This document shows, one piece after another, positions 54,086 to 63,219 of a stretch of DNA of 64,000 nucleotides. The translations under genes were made by a program, and so were the position numbers. Every line of letters begins with the position of its first letter. Position 1 is the stretch's first letter. The stretch lies in NCBI RefSeq assembly GCF_005281345.1, contig NZ_SZXJ01000098.1, forward strand, positions 124,001 through 188,000, given 5' to 3'. The stretch comes from Citrobacter sp. wls619. GTDB taxonomy: Bacteria > Pseudomonadota > Gammaproteobacteria > Enterobacterales > Enterobacteriaceae. The notes below the pieces were generated by a model. It worked only from the letters and a program-made list of their open reading frames with translations. It ran no database searches and was not told the DNA's origin.

Positions 54086-55000
54086 TCAGGCCTCTGATTC
54101 CTGATCGGGTACCGGAGGTACCACCTCGCCTTCACGCGGTTCATCCGGATTCGGCGCGGGCAGATTCATCAGCTTCGCCAGAACACTTGCCAGTTTCAGA
54201 CGCATTTCCGGGCGGCGTACGATCATATCGATAGCGCCTTTTTCAATCAGGAATTCACTACGCTGGAATCCCGGCGGCAGTTTCTCACGTACGGTCTGCT
54301 CAATAACACGCGGACCTGCAAAGCCGATCAGTGCTTTCGGCTCAGCAATGTTGAGATCGCCCAGCATCGCGAAACTTGCAGAAACACCACCCATGGTAGG
54401 GTCAGTCAGTACGGAAATGTACGGTAAACCACGTTCCTGCATTTTTGCCAGCGCCGCAGAGGTTTTTGCCATCTGCATCAGTGACATCAGCGCTTCCTGC
54501 ATACGCGCCCCGCCAGACGCGGAGAAACAGATCAGCGGGCAGTTGTCTTCCAGCGCCTGTTCGACCGCACGGACGAAACGCGCGCCGACGACAGAGCCCA
54601 TGGAGCCGCCCATGAAAGCGAACTCGAATGCAGCTGCAACGACCGGCATGCCGTGAAGCGTACCTTTCATTACCACCAGCGCGTCTTTCTCACCGGTTTC
54701 TTTTTGCGCAGAAGCCAGTCTGTCTTTGTATTTTTTGGAATCACGAAACTTCAGCACATCTTTCGGCTCAAGCTCGCTACCCAGTTCCACAAGAGAACCT
54801 TCATCTAACAGGCTATGCAGGCGATTACGCGCCGACATGCGCATGTGATGGTCACACTTCGGACAGACCTCAAGATTACGTTCCAGCTCAGCACGGTATA
54901 AAACCTGACCGCAGCTATCGCACTTGGTCCACACCCCTTCAGGAATGCTTGCCTTGCGGGTGGGAGTAATGTTGCTTTTAATTCGTTCAATCCAGCTCAT
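54086..55000 (-). CDS. accD: AccD, acetyl-CoA carboxylase carboxyltransferase subunit beta
   Basis: AccD with AccA transfers the carboxyl group from carboxybiotin to acetyl-CoA. The 304-residue protein has a four-cysteine zinc finger (Cys27, Cys30, Cys46, Cys49) that also binds mRNA and DNA in E. coli. The crotonase-like body carries [11 protein letters not shown] and [10 protein letters not shown] (oxyanion sites). The C-terminal tail ([17 protein letters not shown]) is acidic and proline-rich. Confidence 0.97.
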   Translation of the reverse strand: MSWIERIKSNITPTRKASIPEGVWTKCDSCGQVLYRAELERNLEVCPKCDHHMRMSARNRLHSLLDEGSLVELGSELEPKDVLKFRDSKKYKDRLASAQKETGEKDALVVMKGTLHGMPVVAAAFEFAFMGGSMGSVVGARFVRAVEQALEDNCPLICFSASGGARMQEALMSLMQMAKTSAALAKMQERGLPYISVLTDPTMGGVSASFAMLGDLNIAEPKALIGFAGPRVIEQTVREKLPPGFQRSEFLIEKGAIDMIVRRPEMRLKLASVLAKLMNLPAPNPDEPREGEVVPPVPDQESEA

Positions 55001-55149
55001 TGGTGACCTTTCTGCCTGAACCCTAGTCAGCTTTGTTATAAGGGGCGCATAATGCCATTTTTGCCCCTAACAGACCATGAATGTTGCACATTAAAACATA
55101 ACAGCCCGAAACTTTGGATAAAAAAGTGGTCGAACCGCTGAGTTACTTT

Positions 55150-55809
55150 CTATTTTGCAGCCCGTGACGCAGCACGTTTATGGCGAATCACTTCAATTAC
55201 CCCCGGCAATACGGAGAGGACGATAATTGCCACAATCAGTAATTTCAGGTTTTCCTGAACGATCGGCAGATCGCCAAACAAGTAGCCTGCATAAGTGAAC
55301 AGCAATACCCACAGCAACGCGCCTACAACGTTATACATCGCAAAATGACGGTAAGACATGTGTCCCATACCCGCAACAAACGGTGCAAATGTACGCACGA
55401 TAGGAACGAAACGCGCCAAAATAATCGTTTTGCCGCCATGACGCTCATAGAACGCATGGGTTTTATCCAGATAGCTGCGGCGGAAAATTTTGGAATTTGG
55501 GTTACTGAAAAGTTTTTCACCGAACAACCGGCCAATCGTGTAGTTCACCGCATCGCCCACAATCGCCGCCACAATCATCAACGCCACCATCAGATGAACA
55601 TTGAGATCGTTCGTAGGCAGCGCAGAAAGCGCACCAGCGACAAACAGCAGCGAATCTCCTGGCAGGAACGGCGTCACCACCAGTCCCGTTTCGCAGAACA
55701 GAATCAAAAACAGAATAGCGTATACCCAGATACCGTATTCCGCGACCAGCTCCGCCAGGTGCACATCAATGTGCAGGATAAAATCGATGAGGAAGTAAAT
55801 CAGATCCAT
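55150..55809 (-). CDS. dedA: DedA family membrane protein
   Basis: This 219-residue protein of the DedA (VTT/SNARE-associated) family is implicated in undecaprenyl-phosphate or phospholipid translocation. It has the conserved [21 protein letters not shown], the re-entrant hairpin region and [27 protein letters not shown] with its key arginines. I start it at MDLIYFL (55809); the upstream ATG (MYKGIT) is six codons longer and would leave only six bases to truA. The C terminus is basic. Confidence 0.95.
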   Translation of the reverse strand: MDLIYFLIDFILHIDVHLAELVAEYGIWVYAILFLILFCETGLVVTPFLPGDSLLFVAGALSALPTNDLNVHLMVALMIVAAIVGDAVNYTIGRLFGEKLFSNPNSKIFRRSYLDKTHAFYERHGGKTIILARFVPIVRTFAPFVAGMGHMSYRHFAMYNVVGALLWVLLFTYAGYLFGDLPIVQENLKLLIVAIIVLSVLPGVIEVIRHKRAASRAAK

Positions 55810-55833
55810 AGTTATGCCTTTATACAATTCAAA

Positions 55834-56646
55834 TTAGTCCGCCAGAAATAGCGGGCCCATTGGCGGTTTTGGCAGGTCAAATCGGTCAGGGTAATCTACC
55901 GCCACCAGATACAGACCTTCCGCCTTCGCCGTTGCTGCTGCTAACGTTCTGTCCTTCGCCGCTAACAGTTCTGCAATCCAGCTCTCCGGCTGGTTGTGGG
56001 CGCCTACTTCCATCAGGCTGCCGACAATATTCCTGACCATATGATGTACAAAGGCATTCGCTTTAATATCCACCACCACATAAGTGCCGAAACGCGCGAC
56101 GTTTATATGCATCACGTTACGCCATGGCGTGCGTGACTGACACTGCACTGCCCGAAACGAGGTGAAATCATTTTCGCCAATCAGGCACTGAGCCGCACGA
56201 TGCATACGCTCAGCATCCAGCGGCTCATAATAATGTGTCACGCCTTTACCCAAAACCGCAGGGCGCAACCGATGATTGTAGATGATGTAGCGATAACGGC
56301 GAGCCGTGGCGCTAAATCGGGCATGAAAATCATCCGGTACCGCTTTCACCCAGCGTACGGCGATGTCACCAGGTAAATTCGCATTTACCCCCAGCGTCCA
56401 CGCCGCATCTTTACGTTGCGCGGTGGTTTCAAAGTGCACCACCTGTCCCGTACCATGAACACCCGCATCCGTGCGGCCCGCACAAAAGACAGTGATGCGT
56501 TCATTCGCAACCTGAGAGAGCGCTTTTTCCAGTTTTTCCTGAACGCTACGCACTTCGTTCTGGCGCTGCCAGCCATAATACTTGCTGCCGTCATATTCAA
56601 TGCCCAGCGCAATTTTATGCGTTGACGGCTGTTGCAGGTCAGACAT
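55834..56646 (-). CDS. truA: TruA, tRNA pseudouridine(38-40) synthase
   Basis: TruA makes pseudouridine at positions 38-40 of tRNA anticodon arms. The 270-residue protein has catalytic Asp60 in [18 protein letters not shown] and a family C-terminal segment ([24 protein letters not shown]). It overlaps usg by one base (TAATG), so the two are coupled as in K-12. Confidence 0.97.
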   Translation of the reverse strand: MSDLQQPSTHKIALGIEYDGSKYYGWQRQNEVRSVQEKLEKALSQVANERITVFCAGRTDAGVHGTGQVVHFETTAQRKDAAWTLGVNANLPGDIAVRWVKAVPDDFHARFSATARRYRYIIYNHRLRPAVLGKGVTHYYEPLDAERMHRAAQCLIGENDFTSFRAVQCQSRTPWRNVMHINVARFGTYVVVDIKANAFVHHMVRNIVGSLMEVGAHNQPESWIAELLAAKDRTLAAATAKAEGLYLVAVDYPDRFDLPKPPMGPLFLAD

Positions 56647-57659
56647 TAGTACAGGTACTCCTGCACCAGTTTTTCCGCAACTTTTACTGCCATCAATGCG
56701 CCGCCAAAGCGCACATTATCCGCCACGGACCAGAACTGAACCTGTTCCGGCATACCGTAGTCGTTATGTACGCAACCAATTGACAGGTGCGGCGTACCAG
56801 ACGCATCGCCAACCTGGGTCGGGAAATCAGTCTCTTCTGACAGCACAATATCTTCACCACGAGAAAAGGCATCACGCGCCTCTTCTGCGGCCAGCGGGCG
56901 CAGCGCTTCAAAATTCACCATCTGCGCATGACCGTAGAACACCGGTGACTGCACGATGCTGGCTGAAATTAACAGGCCGTCATCTTGCATAATTTTACGG
57001 ACTTCATCGACGATACGACGTTCTTCACGCACGCTACCTTCGCGATCGGGCAACAGCGGTAGCATATTGAACGCCAGTTGGCGGCCAAAGAAGTCATCCT
57101 CGTCAATCGGGATACCGTTGAGCAATTTCGCACTCTGGCCAGCCAACGCGTCTACCGCTTTTTTACCGTGGGCGGAAGCCGAGATAATGTTGGTTACCGT
57201 AATACGTGAGAGGCCACCGTCATCGATCAGCGGCTTCAGCGCGGAAAGCAGTTGACTGGTCAGGCTGTTTGGCACCGCGATAACGTTGCGATTGCGGTAA
57301 TCTGCCAGTACAAATGGGTTAACGTCCGGGACGACCAGCGGAACGTCAGGCTCGAGCGCAAACAGACCGCTGCTGTCAATCACCAGACAGCCGGCATTGG
57401 TTGCTTCCTCCACCCATGCCGCAGTGGCTTCAACTCCCGCGACAAAAAATGCCAACTGAGCCTGGGTCCAGTCAAAGTCAGCGACATCCTGGACAATGAC
57501 CGATTTACCGTTAAAACGCAGGTGTTCACCGGCACTTTCATTACGAGCCAGCGCATAGATTTCACCGACCGGGAACTGGCGTTCAGCCAGCGTATCGAGC
57601 AGGGCTTCGCCTACGGCGCCCGTTGCGCCCAGAATGGCAATATTCCAGCCTTCAGACAT
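56646..57659 (-). CDS. usg: Usg (UsgA), aspartate-semialdehyde-dehydrogenase-like protein
   Basis: This 337-residue protein has the fold of aspartate-semialdehyde dehydrogenase, with an N-terminal Rossmann loop [25 protein letters not shown]. At the place where active enzymes have Asn-Cys, it shows Asn131-Ser132 (VPNSLTSQ), so the catalytic cysteine is missing. That agrees with Usg being a non-catalytic or differently acting relative. Its role is unknown. It lies between pdxB and truA and is overlapped by truA. Confidence 0.94.
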   Translation of the reverse strand: MSEGWNIAILGATGAVGEALLDTLAERQFPVGEIYALARNESAGEHLRFNGKSVIVQDVADFDWTQAQLAFFVAGVEATAAWVEEATNAGCLVIDSSGLFALEPDVPLVVPDVNPFVLADYRNRNVIAVPNSLTSQLLSALKPLIDDGGLSRITVTNIISASAHGKKAVDALAGQSAKLLNGIPIDEDDFFGRQLAFNMLPLLPDREGSVREERRIVDEVRKIMQDDGLLISASIVQSPVFYGHAQMVNFEALRPLAAEEARDAFSRGEDIVLSEETDFPTQVGDASGTPHLSIGCVHNDYGMPEQVQFWSVADNVRFGGALMAVKVAEKLVQEYLY

Positions 57660-57687
57660 GGTGATTTACTCCAGAAATACATAAGCG

Positions 57688-57712
57688 TCCCTGTCGTATT
57701 ATTCGACAGGGA
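57688..57712. other. Hairpin in the pdxB-usg gap
   Basis: tccctgtcg pairs perfectly with cgacaggga around a seven-base loop, without a T-run. It lies 29 bases before the usg start, inside the operon. An mRNA-processing or attenuation role is possible. Confidence 0.55.
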
Positions 57713-57726
57713 GCATTAAGAAGACA

Positions 57727-58863
57727 TTAATGTGCCGGATGATGAACGGCGTTAAAACCCAGCTTACACAGCAGGGCTGCGGCGGCAGCATCGTCACACA
57801 TTACGTATAAAGACGACCATTCGCGACGTTCAAGATAATTCTTGCGCAGTTTATCAAATTCACCCGGAATTCCAGCAACTTTGCGCAGTGGCGCATCGTC
57901 GCGGCGCACATCATACACTAAATGAACCAGCCTTTTCAGTGTTGGCTGATCTAACGGACCATGCAAGGTAATACGGCCAAATTCCGGCGCGGGCAACAGC
58001 GTGTTTAACGCAACGTGCTGTTCACGACCAATAAATTTGCTATAGGCCTCAAAGACCTGCGTTGTCCCACGTGCTTTCCCTTCCAGGGTATAGCCCGCAA
58101 TGTGCGCCGTACCGATGTCTGCTTTCTCCAGCAGCGCCACATTCAGGTCCGGCTCCCCCTCCCAGACATCCAGCACGACGCTCAGCGGCTGCCCGGCGTT
58201 GAGTCGGTTCAGTAAGGCGGAATTATCCACGACCGGTCCGCGGCAGGCATTAATCAGGATGGTGCCCGTTTTCAGGCGGCTAATCAGCGCTTCATCGGCC
58301 AGGTGCAACGTTTTGTACGGACCGTCTTTAAACAACGGCGTGTGGAAGGTCAACACGTCTGCTTGCTCAACCAATTCTTCCAGCGTGCAGAAATCGCCCT
58401 CGTCGCCCCGATCGGCACGCGGTGGATCGCACAGCAAAGTCCGGATCCCTAATGCTTCCAGTCGCGCCTGTAAACGCCCCCCCACATTACCTACACCAAC
58501 AATACCGACCGTACGGTCACGTAACGCAAAACCGTCGCGCTCAGCCAGCATCAGCAGCGCAGAGAAAACATATTCCACTACTGCAATCGCATTGCAGCCG
58601 GGAGCAGCAGAAAAACCAATGCCTGACTGCGCAAGCCAGGCATCATCCACATGATCCGTGCCTGCCGTTGCCGTACCGACAAACTTTACCGGTTTTCCAC
58701 TGAGTAGCGATGCGTTTACTTTCGTCACCGAACGCACCATTAACGCATCCGCATCATCCAGTTCGGTGACGGGAATCGGGCGACCGGGAACCGCTTTGAC
58801 CTCCCCCAAACGACTGAACAGTTCGCGGGCATAGGGCATATTTTCATCAACGAGGATTTTCAC
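57727..58863 (-). CDS. pdxB: PdxB, erythronate-4-phosphate dehydrogenase
   Basis: PdxB oxidises 4-phosphoerythronate, the second step of the DXP-dependent pyridoxal-phosphate pathway. The 378-residue protein is a D-2-hydroxyacid dehydrogenase with the NAD loop [12 protein letters not shown] (about 119-130) and the catalytic triad Arg208 (NACRGPVVD), Glu237 (DVWEGEPD) and His254 (TAHIAGYT). A C-terminal PdxB-specific dimer domain is present. Its divergent neighbour is flk. Confidence 0.97.
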   Translation of the reverse strand: MKILVDENMPYARELFSRLGEVKAVPGRPIPVTELDDADALMVRSVTKVNASLLSGKPVKFVGTATAGTDHVDDAWLAQSGIGFSAAPGCNAIAVVEYVFSALLMLAERDGFALRDRTVGIVGVGNVGGRLQARLEALGIRTLLCDPPRADRGDEGDFCTLEELVEQADVLTFHTPLFKDGPYKTLHLADEALISRLKTGTILINACRGPVVDNSALLNRLNAGQPLSVVLDVWEGEPDLNVALLEKADIGTAHIAGYTLEGKARGTTQVFEAYSKFIGREQHVALNTLLPAPEFGRITLHGPLDQPTLKRLVHLVYDVRRDDAPLRKVAGIPGEFDKLRKNYLERREWSSLYVMCDDAAAAALLCKLGFNAVHHPAH

Positions 58864-58968
58864 GTCTTTCTCACCTGTTTGAGAACGAGAGTTAACCGGG
58901 CAAGTGTGCCATAATCTCGCCGCCAGGCATACTGCGAGACCTGGTTAGCACAGATTTAAGGAACAGAG

Positions 58969-59979
58969 ATGATGCAGCCCATTTCAGGTATGCCCGCACG
59001 CCCTCCCGGCGAAGGCCAAAACCCTCCTTCCGTTGCCGGTGAACAGCCACTGTCCACGCAGCAGCGTACCGTGCTGGAACGATTGATTACCCGTTTGATT
59101 TCGCTTACCCAACAGCAAAGCGCTGAGGTGTGGGCTGGAATGAAGCACGATCTGGGCGTTAAAAACGATACACCGCTGCAGTCACGTCACTTCCCTGCCG
59201 CTGAGCAAAACCTGAATCAGCGTCTGGGGGTTGCTCAGCAGAATCATGCTAACCGTCAGGTTCTGTCGCAGCTCACTGAATTACTGAGTCAGGGAAATAA
59301 TCGCCAGGCGGTGAGTGATTTTATCCGTCAGCAGTATGGGCAAACGGCGCTCAGCCAGCTCACGCCTGAGCAGTTAAAGAACGTGCTCACTCTGCTGCAG
59401 CAGGGGCAGCTTTCGATACCGCAGCCGCAGCAGCGCCCGGCAACCGACCGCCCTTTATTACCCGCCGAGCACAATACGCTAAATCAGTTGGTCACTAAGC
59501 TGGCGGCCGCCACGGGAGAGTCGGGGAAAATGATCTGGCAGTCCATGCTGGAACTGTCTGGTGTAAAAAGCGGCGAGCTGATCCCGGCAAAACAGTTCAC
59601 CCATCTGGTGACATGGCTGCAGGCGCGCCAGACCCTCAGTCTGCAAAATGCGCCGACGCTGCAAACGCTGCAGGCGGCGCTAAAACAGCCGCTGGAGCCA
59701 AATGAGCTAACGGCCATCAAAGAGTATGCGCAGCAAACGTACCAGATCCAGCCGCAAACGATCCTGACGGCGGTACAAGTGCAGGACTTGCTGAATCAAA
59801 TCTTCCTGCGCCGCGTGGAACGTGACCGGGAGCAGGAATTAAACGATCCGCGTCATCTTCAACCCATTTTCAGCCCGTTCGCACCGGTGATTGAAACAAT
59901 AAAAACACTGTCGGCACGACCGGGGCTGATATTTGTCGCCTTGCTGGTAGCATTAGCCCTGTTCTGGTTGCTTGCTTAA
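58969..59979 (+). CDS. flk: Flk (Div), flagellar hook-length/assembly regulator
   Basis: This 336-residue protein is mostly hydrophilic, with Gln-rich regions and one C-terminal membrane helix ([19 protein letters not shown]), so it is tail-anchored with the bulk in the cytosol. In Salmonella, Flk keeps the export of anti-sigma factor FlgM in check until the rod and rings are built. The first codons are ATG ATG; either could start. Its stop overlaps that of the convergent yfcJ by four bases. Several insertions relative to the K-12 protein are visible near 240-300. Confidence 0.92.
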   Translation: MMQPISGMPARPPGEGQNPPSVAGEQPLSTQQRTVLERLITRLISLTQQQSAEVWAGMKHDLGVKNDTPLQSRHFPAAEQNLNQRLGVAQQNHANRQVLSQLTELLSQGNNRQAVSDFIRQQYGQTALSQLTPEQLKNVLTLLQQGQLSIPQPQQRPATDRPLLPAEHNTLNQLVTKLAAATGESGKMIWQSMLELSGVKSGELIPAKQFTHLVTWLQARQTLSLQNAPTLQTLQAALKQPLEPNELTAIKEYAQQTYQIQPQTILTAVQVQDLLNQIFLRRVERDREQELNDPRHLQPIFSPFAPVIETIKTLSARPGLIFVALLVALALFWLLA

Positions 59980-61154
59980 CCTTTTCGCAGAGTCAGCAGC
60001 GTCACGAAAATGCCCACCACCGCGGAAATCGCCCCGGCAAGGAATACCGAGGAGTAACCGTATGCAGTGGCCAGAACCCCGGCGACAGGACCGCTTATGC
60101 CGTAGGAAATATCCTGAAAAGCGGCGTAACCGCCGAGCGCCGTACCACGAACCTGGGCAGGCACTCGCTTCACGACCTCCACCCCCAGCGCCGGGAAGAT
60201 CAGCGAACATCCGGCACCGGTTAATGCCGCTCCCAGCAGCGCAATCCAGGCAGATGGAGCCTGCCACAGTAGAATCAGACCCGCGGTTTCAACCAGTAAA
60301 GAGACAACTGCGACGTTAACCCCGCCAAACCTGTCTGGCATCCAGCCAAACAGAATACGCATCAGCACAAACGCCCCGCCAAATGCAGTCAGAGTGAAAC
60401 CCGCCATCGTCCAGCCGTTGCTGACAAAATAGAGCGAAATAAAGGTACCGATTACCGCAAAACCAACGCCCTGCAGCGCCAGGCCCAGACCAGGTTTCCA
60501 GATAAGTCCCACCACGCTCCACAACGAAGGGCGTTCTCCTGCATGCGCAGGCACTTTACGCACGGTACCGTTGAACGCCCATGCCAGCAGCGGTAATACC
60601 ATCGTGGTTCCCGCCAGCGCCGCGAAGCCAAAGTGGCTGTGGATCAGTAGCCCCAGCGGTGCACCGGCCGCCAGCGCGCCGTAAATCGCCATTCCGTTCC
60701 ACGACATCACCTTACCGGAGCGCGTTGGCCCGACCAGCCCAAGCCCCCAGGTCAGCGTTCCGGTCAGTAGCTGGCTTTCACCAAAACCGAGGATCAAACG
60801 CCCAACGATCAACAACGCAAACTTCACCGGAACGGAGACGGGCAATAGCGCGGCTAACAACCACGCCGCGCCCGCCAGCGCACAGGCAAACATCCCCTGT
60901 AGCGCCGAACGTTTAGCGCCATATTGATCGGCTAAGCGCCCGGCGTAGCCGCGCGTTAATACCGTTGCCAGAAACTGGACGCCTACGGCGATACCGACCA
61001 TGGTGTTGCCATAGCCCAGTTCCTGATGCACAAACAGAGGAATGACGGGCAAAGGTAAACCGACCGTCATATAGGTCAGGAAAACCGCAAAAGCGATACG
61101 AAACAGCGAAAAATTCGCCGAAGGTGTTTTTTCTTGTTGGGTTACAGCTGTCAT
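59976..61154 (-). CDS. yfcJ: YfcJ, major facilitator superfamily transporter
   Basis: This 392-residue protein has 12 predicted helices and the MFS loop [15 protein letters not shown] between helices 2 and 3. It belongs to the YfcJ/YhhS group of putative sugar or drug exporters; the K-12 protein has been linked to arabinose efflux by homology only. It is convergent with flk, with a four-base overlap. It marks the left edge of the variable segment that runs to fabB. Confidence 0.93.
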   Translation of the reverse strand: MTAVTQQEKTPSANFSLFRIAFAVFLTYMTVGLPLPVIPLFVHQELGYGNTMVGIAVGVQFLATVLTRGYAGRLADQYGAKRSALQGMFACALAGAAWLLAALLPVSVPVKFALLIVGRLILGFGESQLLTGTLTWGLGLVGPTRSGKVMSWNGMAIYGALAAGAPLGLLIHSHFGFAALAGTTMVLPLLAWAFNGTVRKVPAHAGERPSLWSVVGLIWKPGLGLALQGVGFAVIGTFISLYFVSNGWTMAGFTLTAFGGAFVLMRILFGWMPDRFGGVNVAVVSLLVETAGLILLWQAPSAWIALLGAALTGAGCSLIFPALGVEVVKRVPAQVRGTALGGYAAFQDISYGISGPVAGVLATAYGYSSVFLAGAISAVVGIFVTLLTLRKG

Positions 61155-61333
61155 GCGTTACTCCAAAATGCAGAGTAAGGCGAGGAATGTCCACGCCCCC
61201 TCTACCTGACTATCAGGATTAAGGTGCGTTGGATAACGTTAAACGCTTACGCATTATCAAGAGGATAATGTTGAAGCTGGAGTCTGCCTGCGAGTGGCCC
61301 TGGCTGTCAACTGTGAAAGCATCGCAGTGCGTT

Positions 61334-61708
61334 TCAACGCTGTGATTTCCCTACGAACAAAAAGGGAAATACCGCATCAATGCCTTTCGCTCTGAACCGC
61401 TCGGTTACCTGTTCACGCTGCTGCGGCGTCAGGAGCAGGAACATCATATCCCAAATCTCTTTGGGTCCTGCTTCCTGCACGATGTTGCGATCTGGTGCTT
61501 CGGTTTTCTCATTTTCATTCAGATACGAGCGTAGATACAGTGGGAACACAGAAATATGAAATTCCTCGGCCTTAGATTTCGCACGCTTGCGCTTAACGCC
61601 CTCTTTCCCTTCACTGTAGGTATTTAAGCGCAGGCGTACAGCGGGTGCGCTTCCAGGAAACCCCGGTAATTCAAGACACTCCTTTACCGTGAACCACTCT
61701 TTTACCAT
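61334..61708 (-). CDS. Mu C-repressor-like DNA-binding protein
   Basis: This 124-residue protein has an N-terminal Mu-type HTH domain (about 1-65), KEWFTVKECLELPGFPG..AVRLRL, matching the winged HTH of Mu transposase and Mu C repressor. A shorter C-terminal part TPQQREQVTERFRAKGIDAVFPFLF resembles the Mu C tail. I start it at MVKEWFT (61708) because GGAAAG lies at a good distance, rather than 20 codons upstream at 61768. It is divergent from a Ner-like gene, as Mu c is from ner. Its function here is inferred as a transcription regulator. Confidence 0.82.
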   Translation of the reverse strand: MVKEWFTVKECLELPGFPGSAPAVRLRLNTYSEGKEGVKRKRAKSKAEEFHISVFPLYLRSYLNENEKTEAPDRNIVQEAGPKEIWDMMFLLLTPQQREQVTERFRAKGIDAVFPFLFVGKSQR

Positions 61709-61879
61709 CAGTTTCTTTCCTTTCTGCTGATGAAATAAAAATATTTTTTCTTTTTCGCGAAATTTCAAATTAATTCTGGCACTATTCCTACGATAAAAAG
61801 AAAGTAACGTTCTTTTGTCTTTCTAATTTATAACCTGAAAAATATCGGTGCCGATAACACATCTTCTTAGGATTACAGA
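61709..61879. promoter_or_regulatory. Divergent regulatory region between the Mu C-like and Ner-like genes
   Basis: A 171-base AT-rich region contains dyads: tttcgcgaaa near 61756, aaagaa...ttcttt near 61798-61815, and tatcgg-tg-ccgata at 61843-61856. Mu has overlapping divergent promoters with repressor operators at the matching place. Which sites are bound is inference. Confidence 0.55.
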
Positions 61880-62137
61880 ATGGAACACAAAAGCCAAGAC
61901 TGGCATCGTGCAGATATTAAAAGTGCACTGGAAAAAAGAGGTATTACACTCAGAGAATTGTCACGTTCGGCGGGTTTATCTCCTGACTCGCTGCGTAATG
62001 TATTTACCCGCAGTTGGCCCCGTGCAGAACAGATCATCGCACAGGCGCTGGAAACCACGCCGGACGTAATTTGGCCGTCACGCTATCTTGCAAAATCAGC
62101 AAAAAAAACCGTTACAAAGAATAACCATCAATTATAA
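61880..62137 (+). CDS. Ner-like / SfsB-like HTH regulator
   Basis: This 85-residue protein closely follows phage Mu Ner and enteric SfsB (Nlp). It has DWHRADIKSALEKRG, a helix-turn-helix LRELSRSAGLSPDSLRNVF, WPRAEQIIAQALETTPDVIWPSRY and a basic tail. Ner is a DNA-binding repressor of the early operon and of its own transcription. Within this segment it lies divergent to the Mu C-like gene and 150 bases before the hydrolase gene, so co-transcription with the next two genes is possible. It is not the sfsB locus of K-12, which is elsewhere. Confidence 0.9.
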   Translation: MEHKSQDWHRADIKSALEKRGITLRELSRSAGLSPDSLRNVFTRSWPRAEQIIAQALETTPDVIWPSRYLAKSAKKTVTKNNHQL

Positions 62138-62167
62138 ATATATTAACCAAAATTTACCCGGCGGATT

Positions 62168-62205
62168 TATTAATATCTCAATAAAATACATTTGCGATAT
62201 TAATA
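62168..62205. repeat. Inverted repeat downstream of the Ner-like gene
   Basis: tattaatatc (62168-62177) and gatattaata (62196-62205) are perfect ten-base arms with an 18-base spacer, in an AT-rich gap upstream of the hydrolase gene. A candidate operator or weak hairpin. Confidence 0.6.
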
Positions 62206-62287
62206 GCACTATCGGCCCTTCCCATCAGATTAAATCCTGTTAAAGCAATACGCGAACTTATTACCTATTCCATTAACAGGAGTCATG

Positions 62288-62656
62288 ATGAGCTGGAATA
62301 AAACAACCGCAGTTAATCACGCTAAATCACACGCGAGTTCACATTCTCAAGGACGCTGCGCGGAATTTACCCGCAAAGCCATTCAGGCAGGAGGTATCAC
62401 TCTTGGGCATACTTATCATGCTAAAGATTATGGCCCCATGCTAAAAAGTGCCGGTTTCAGCGCCATTGGCCACTTTGAACAACCCCGGGAAGGAGATGTC
62501 ATCATCATTCAGCCGTATGAGGGAGGAAACCCAAGCGGTCATATGGCGATATTTGACGGTCAGGAGTGGTACTCCGATTTTAGACAGCGTGATATGTGGG
62601 CGGGGCCTGGCTATCGGGCGGCAAAACCGTCATACACCATTTACAGGAAACAGTAA
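62288..62656 (+). CDS. Small papain-fold (NlpC/P60 or CHAP-like) cysteine hydrolase, BPSL0067-like; probable peptidoglycan amidase
   Basis: This 122-residue protein without a signal peptide has Cys24 in SQGRCAEFTRKAI, His85 in PSGHMAIFDG and a following Asp97 (WYSDF). That is the Cys-His-acid order of NlpC/P60 and CHAP hydrolases. EGDVIIIQPYEGG before the His is the usual strand. I recall this family as BPSL0067-like, related to type VI amidase effectors, but did no search. AGGAG at 62278 favours ATG 62288 over 62285. It overlaps the lipoprotein gene by one base (TAATG). Confidence 0.78.
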   Translation: MSWNKTTAVNHAKSHASSHSQGRCAEFTRKAIQAGGITLGHTYHAKDYGPMLKSAGFSAIGHFEQPREGDVIIIQPYEGGNPSGHMAIFDGQEWYSDFRQRDMWAGPGYRAAKPSYTIYRKQ

Positions 62657-63174
62657 TGAAAGCGTTCTCGTTGATTGCTCTGGTTTTGTTACTTTGTGGC
62701 TGTTCTTCATCCCACCGGGACAGCACTCAGGGTGTTAAACAATTCTATCTCGCGTGGATGTCCGCATACACACAAAATCGGGACACGTCCGCACTCATGC
62801 AACGCTATGTAGCGAAAGACGTTATCAATCGTCTGGCGCTGATTGATAGTCTTTACGAGCAGGAAATACGGGATTCTGACTACTTTATGTACGTGCAGGA
62901 TTACGACCCAGAATGGATCCCGCTGTTACGGGTTGGAGCGGCTCAACCCTTTCTCGGTGGCGAAAAGGTGGAAGTACAATTAGGTGGGCCGACAGGTGAA
63001 GCCCCCATGCAGCTGGAAGTGTATACGCGTTGGGAAGACAGGCGCTGGAAAATTTATCGCGTTCGTGATATTCGCGATCGTTATGAACAGCCCATCTACA
63101 GTACCGGGGATATTACCCGTGCGAAAGCATGGTCTGCGGAGATCGCACCGGAGTACGAAAAGATGAATAAGTAA
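62656..63174 (+). CDS. Lipoprotein (DUF3828-like), candidate immunity partner
   Basis: This 172-residue protein has a short signal sequence and lipobox LCGC (Cys16), followed by Ser, which predicts outer-membrane sorting. The mature part is a compact alpha/beta domain (VKQFYLAWMSAYTQNRD ... VEVQLGGPTGEAPMQLEVYTRWEDRRWKIYRVRDI) similar in outline to DUF3828 proteins. Translational coupling to the cysteine hydrolase and the periplasmic location fit an immunity protein that shields the cell wall from the hydrolase. That role is inferred. A terminator follows. Confidence 0.78.
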   Translation: MKAFSLIALVLLLCGCSSSHRDSTQGVKQFYLAWMSAYTQNRDTSALMQRYVAKDVINRLALIDSLYEQEIRDSDYFMYVQDYDPEWIPLLRVGAAQPFLGGEKVEVQLGGPTGEAPMQLEVYTRWEDRRWKIYRVRDIRDRYEQPIYSTGDITRAKAWSAEIAPEYEKMNK

Positions 63175-63202
63175 AAAAGGGAGCCATCAGGCTCCCTTTT
63201 GC
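63173..63202. terminator. Bidirectional intrinsic terminator between the lipoprotein gene and fabB
   Basis: An 11-base stem aaaagggagcc/ggctccctttt has loop atca, with A- and T-runs on either side. It serves both convergent genes. Confidence 0.93.
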
Positions 63203-63219
63203 ATCTCATTTTTGCAGAC

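Noticed and set aside
61334-62137. Full Mu-like prophage
   Set aside because: No transposase A/B, portal, tail or lysis genes are present in the window. Only the two regulators resemble Mu.
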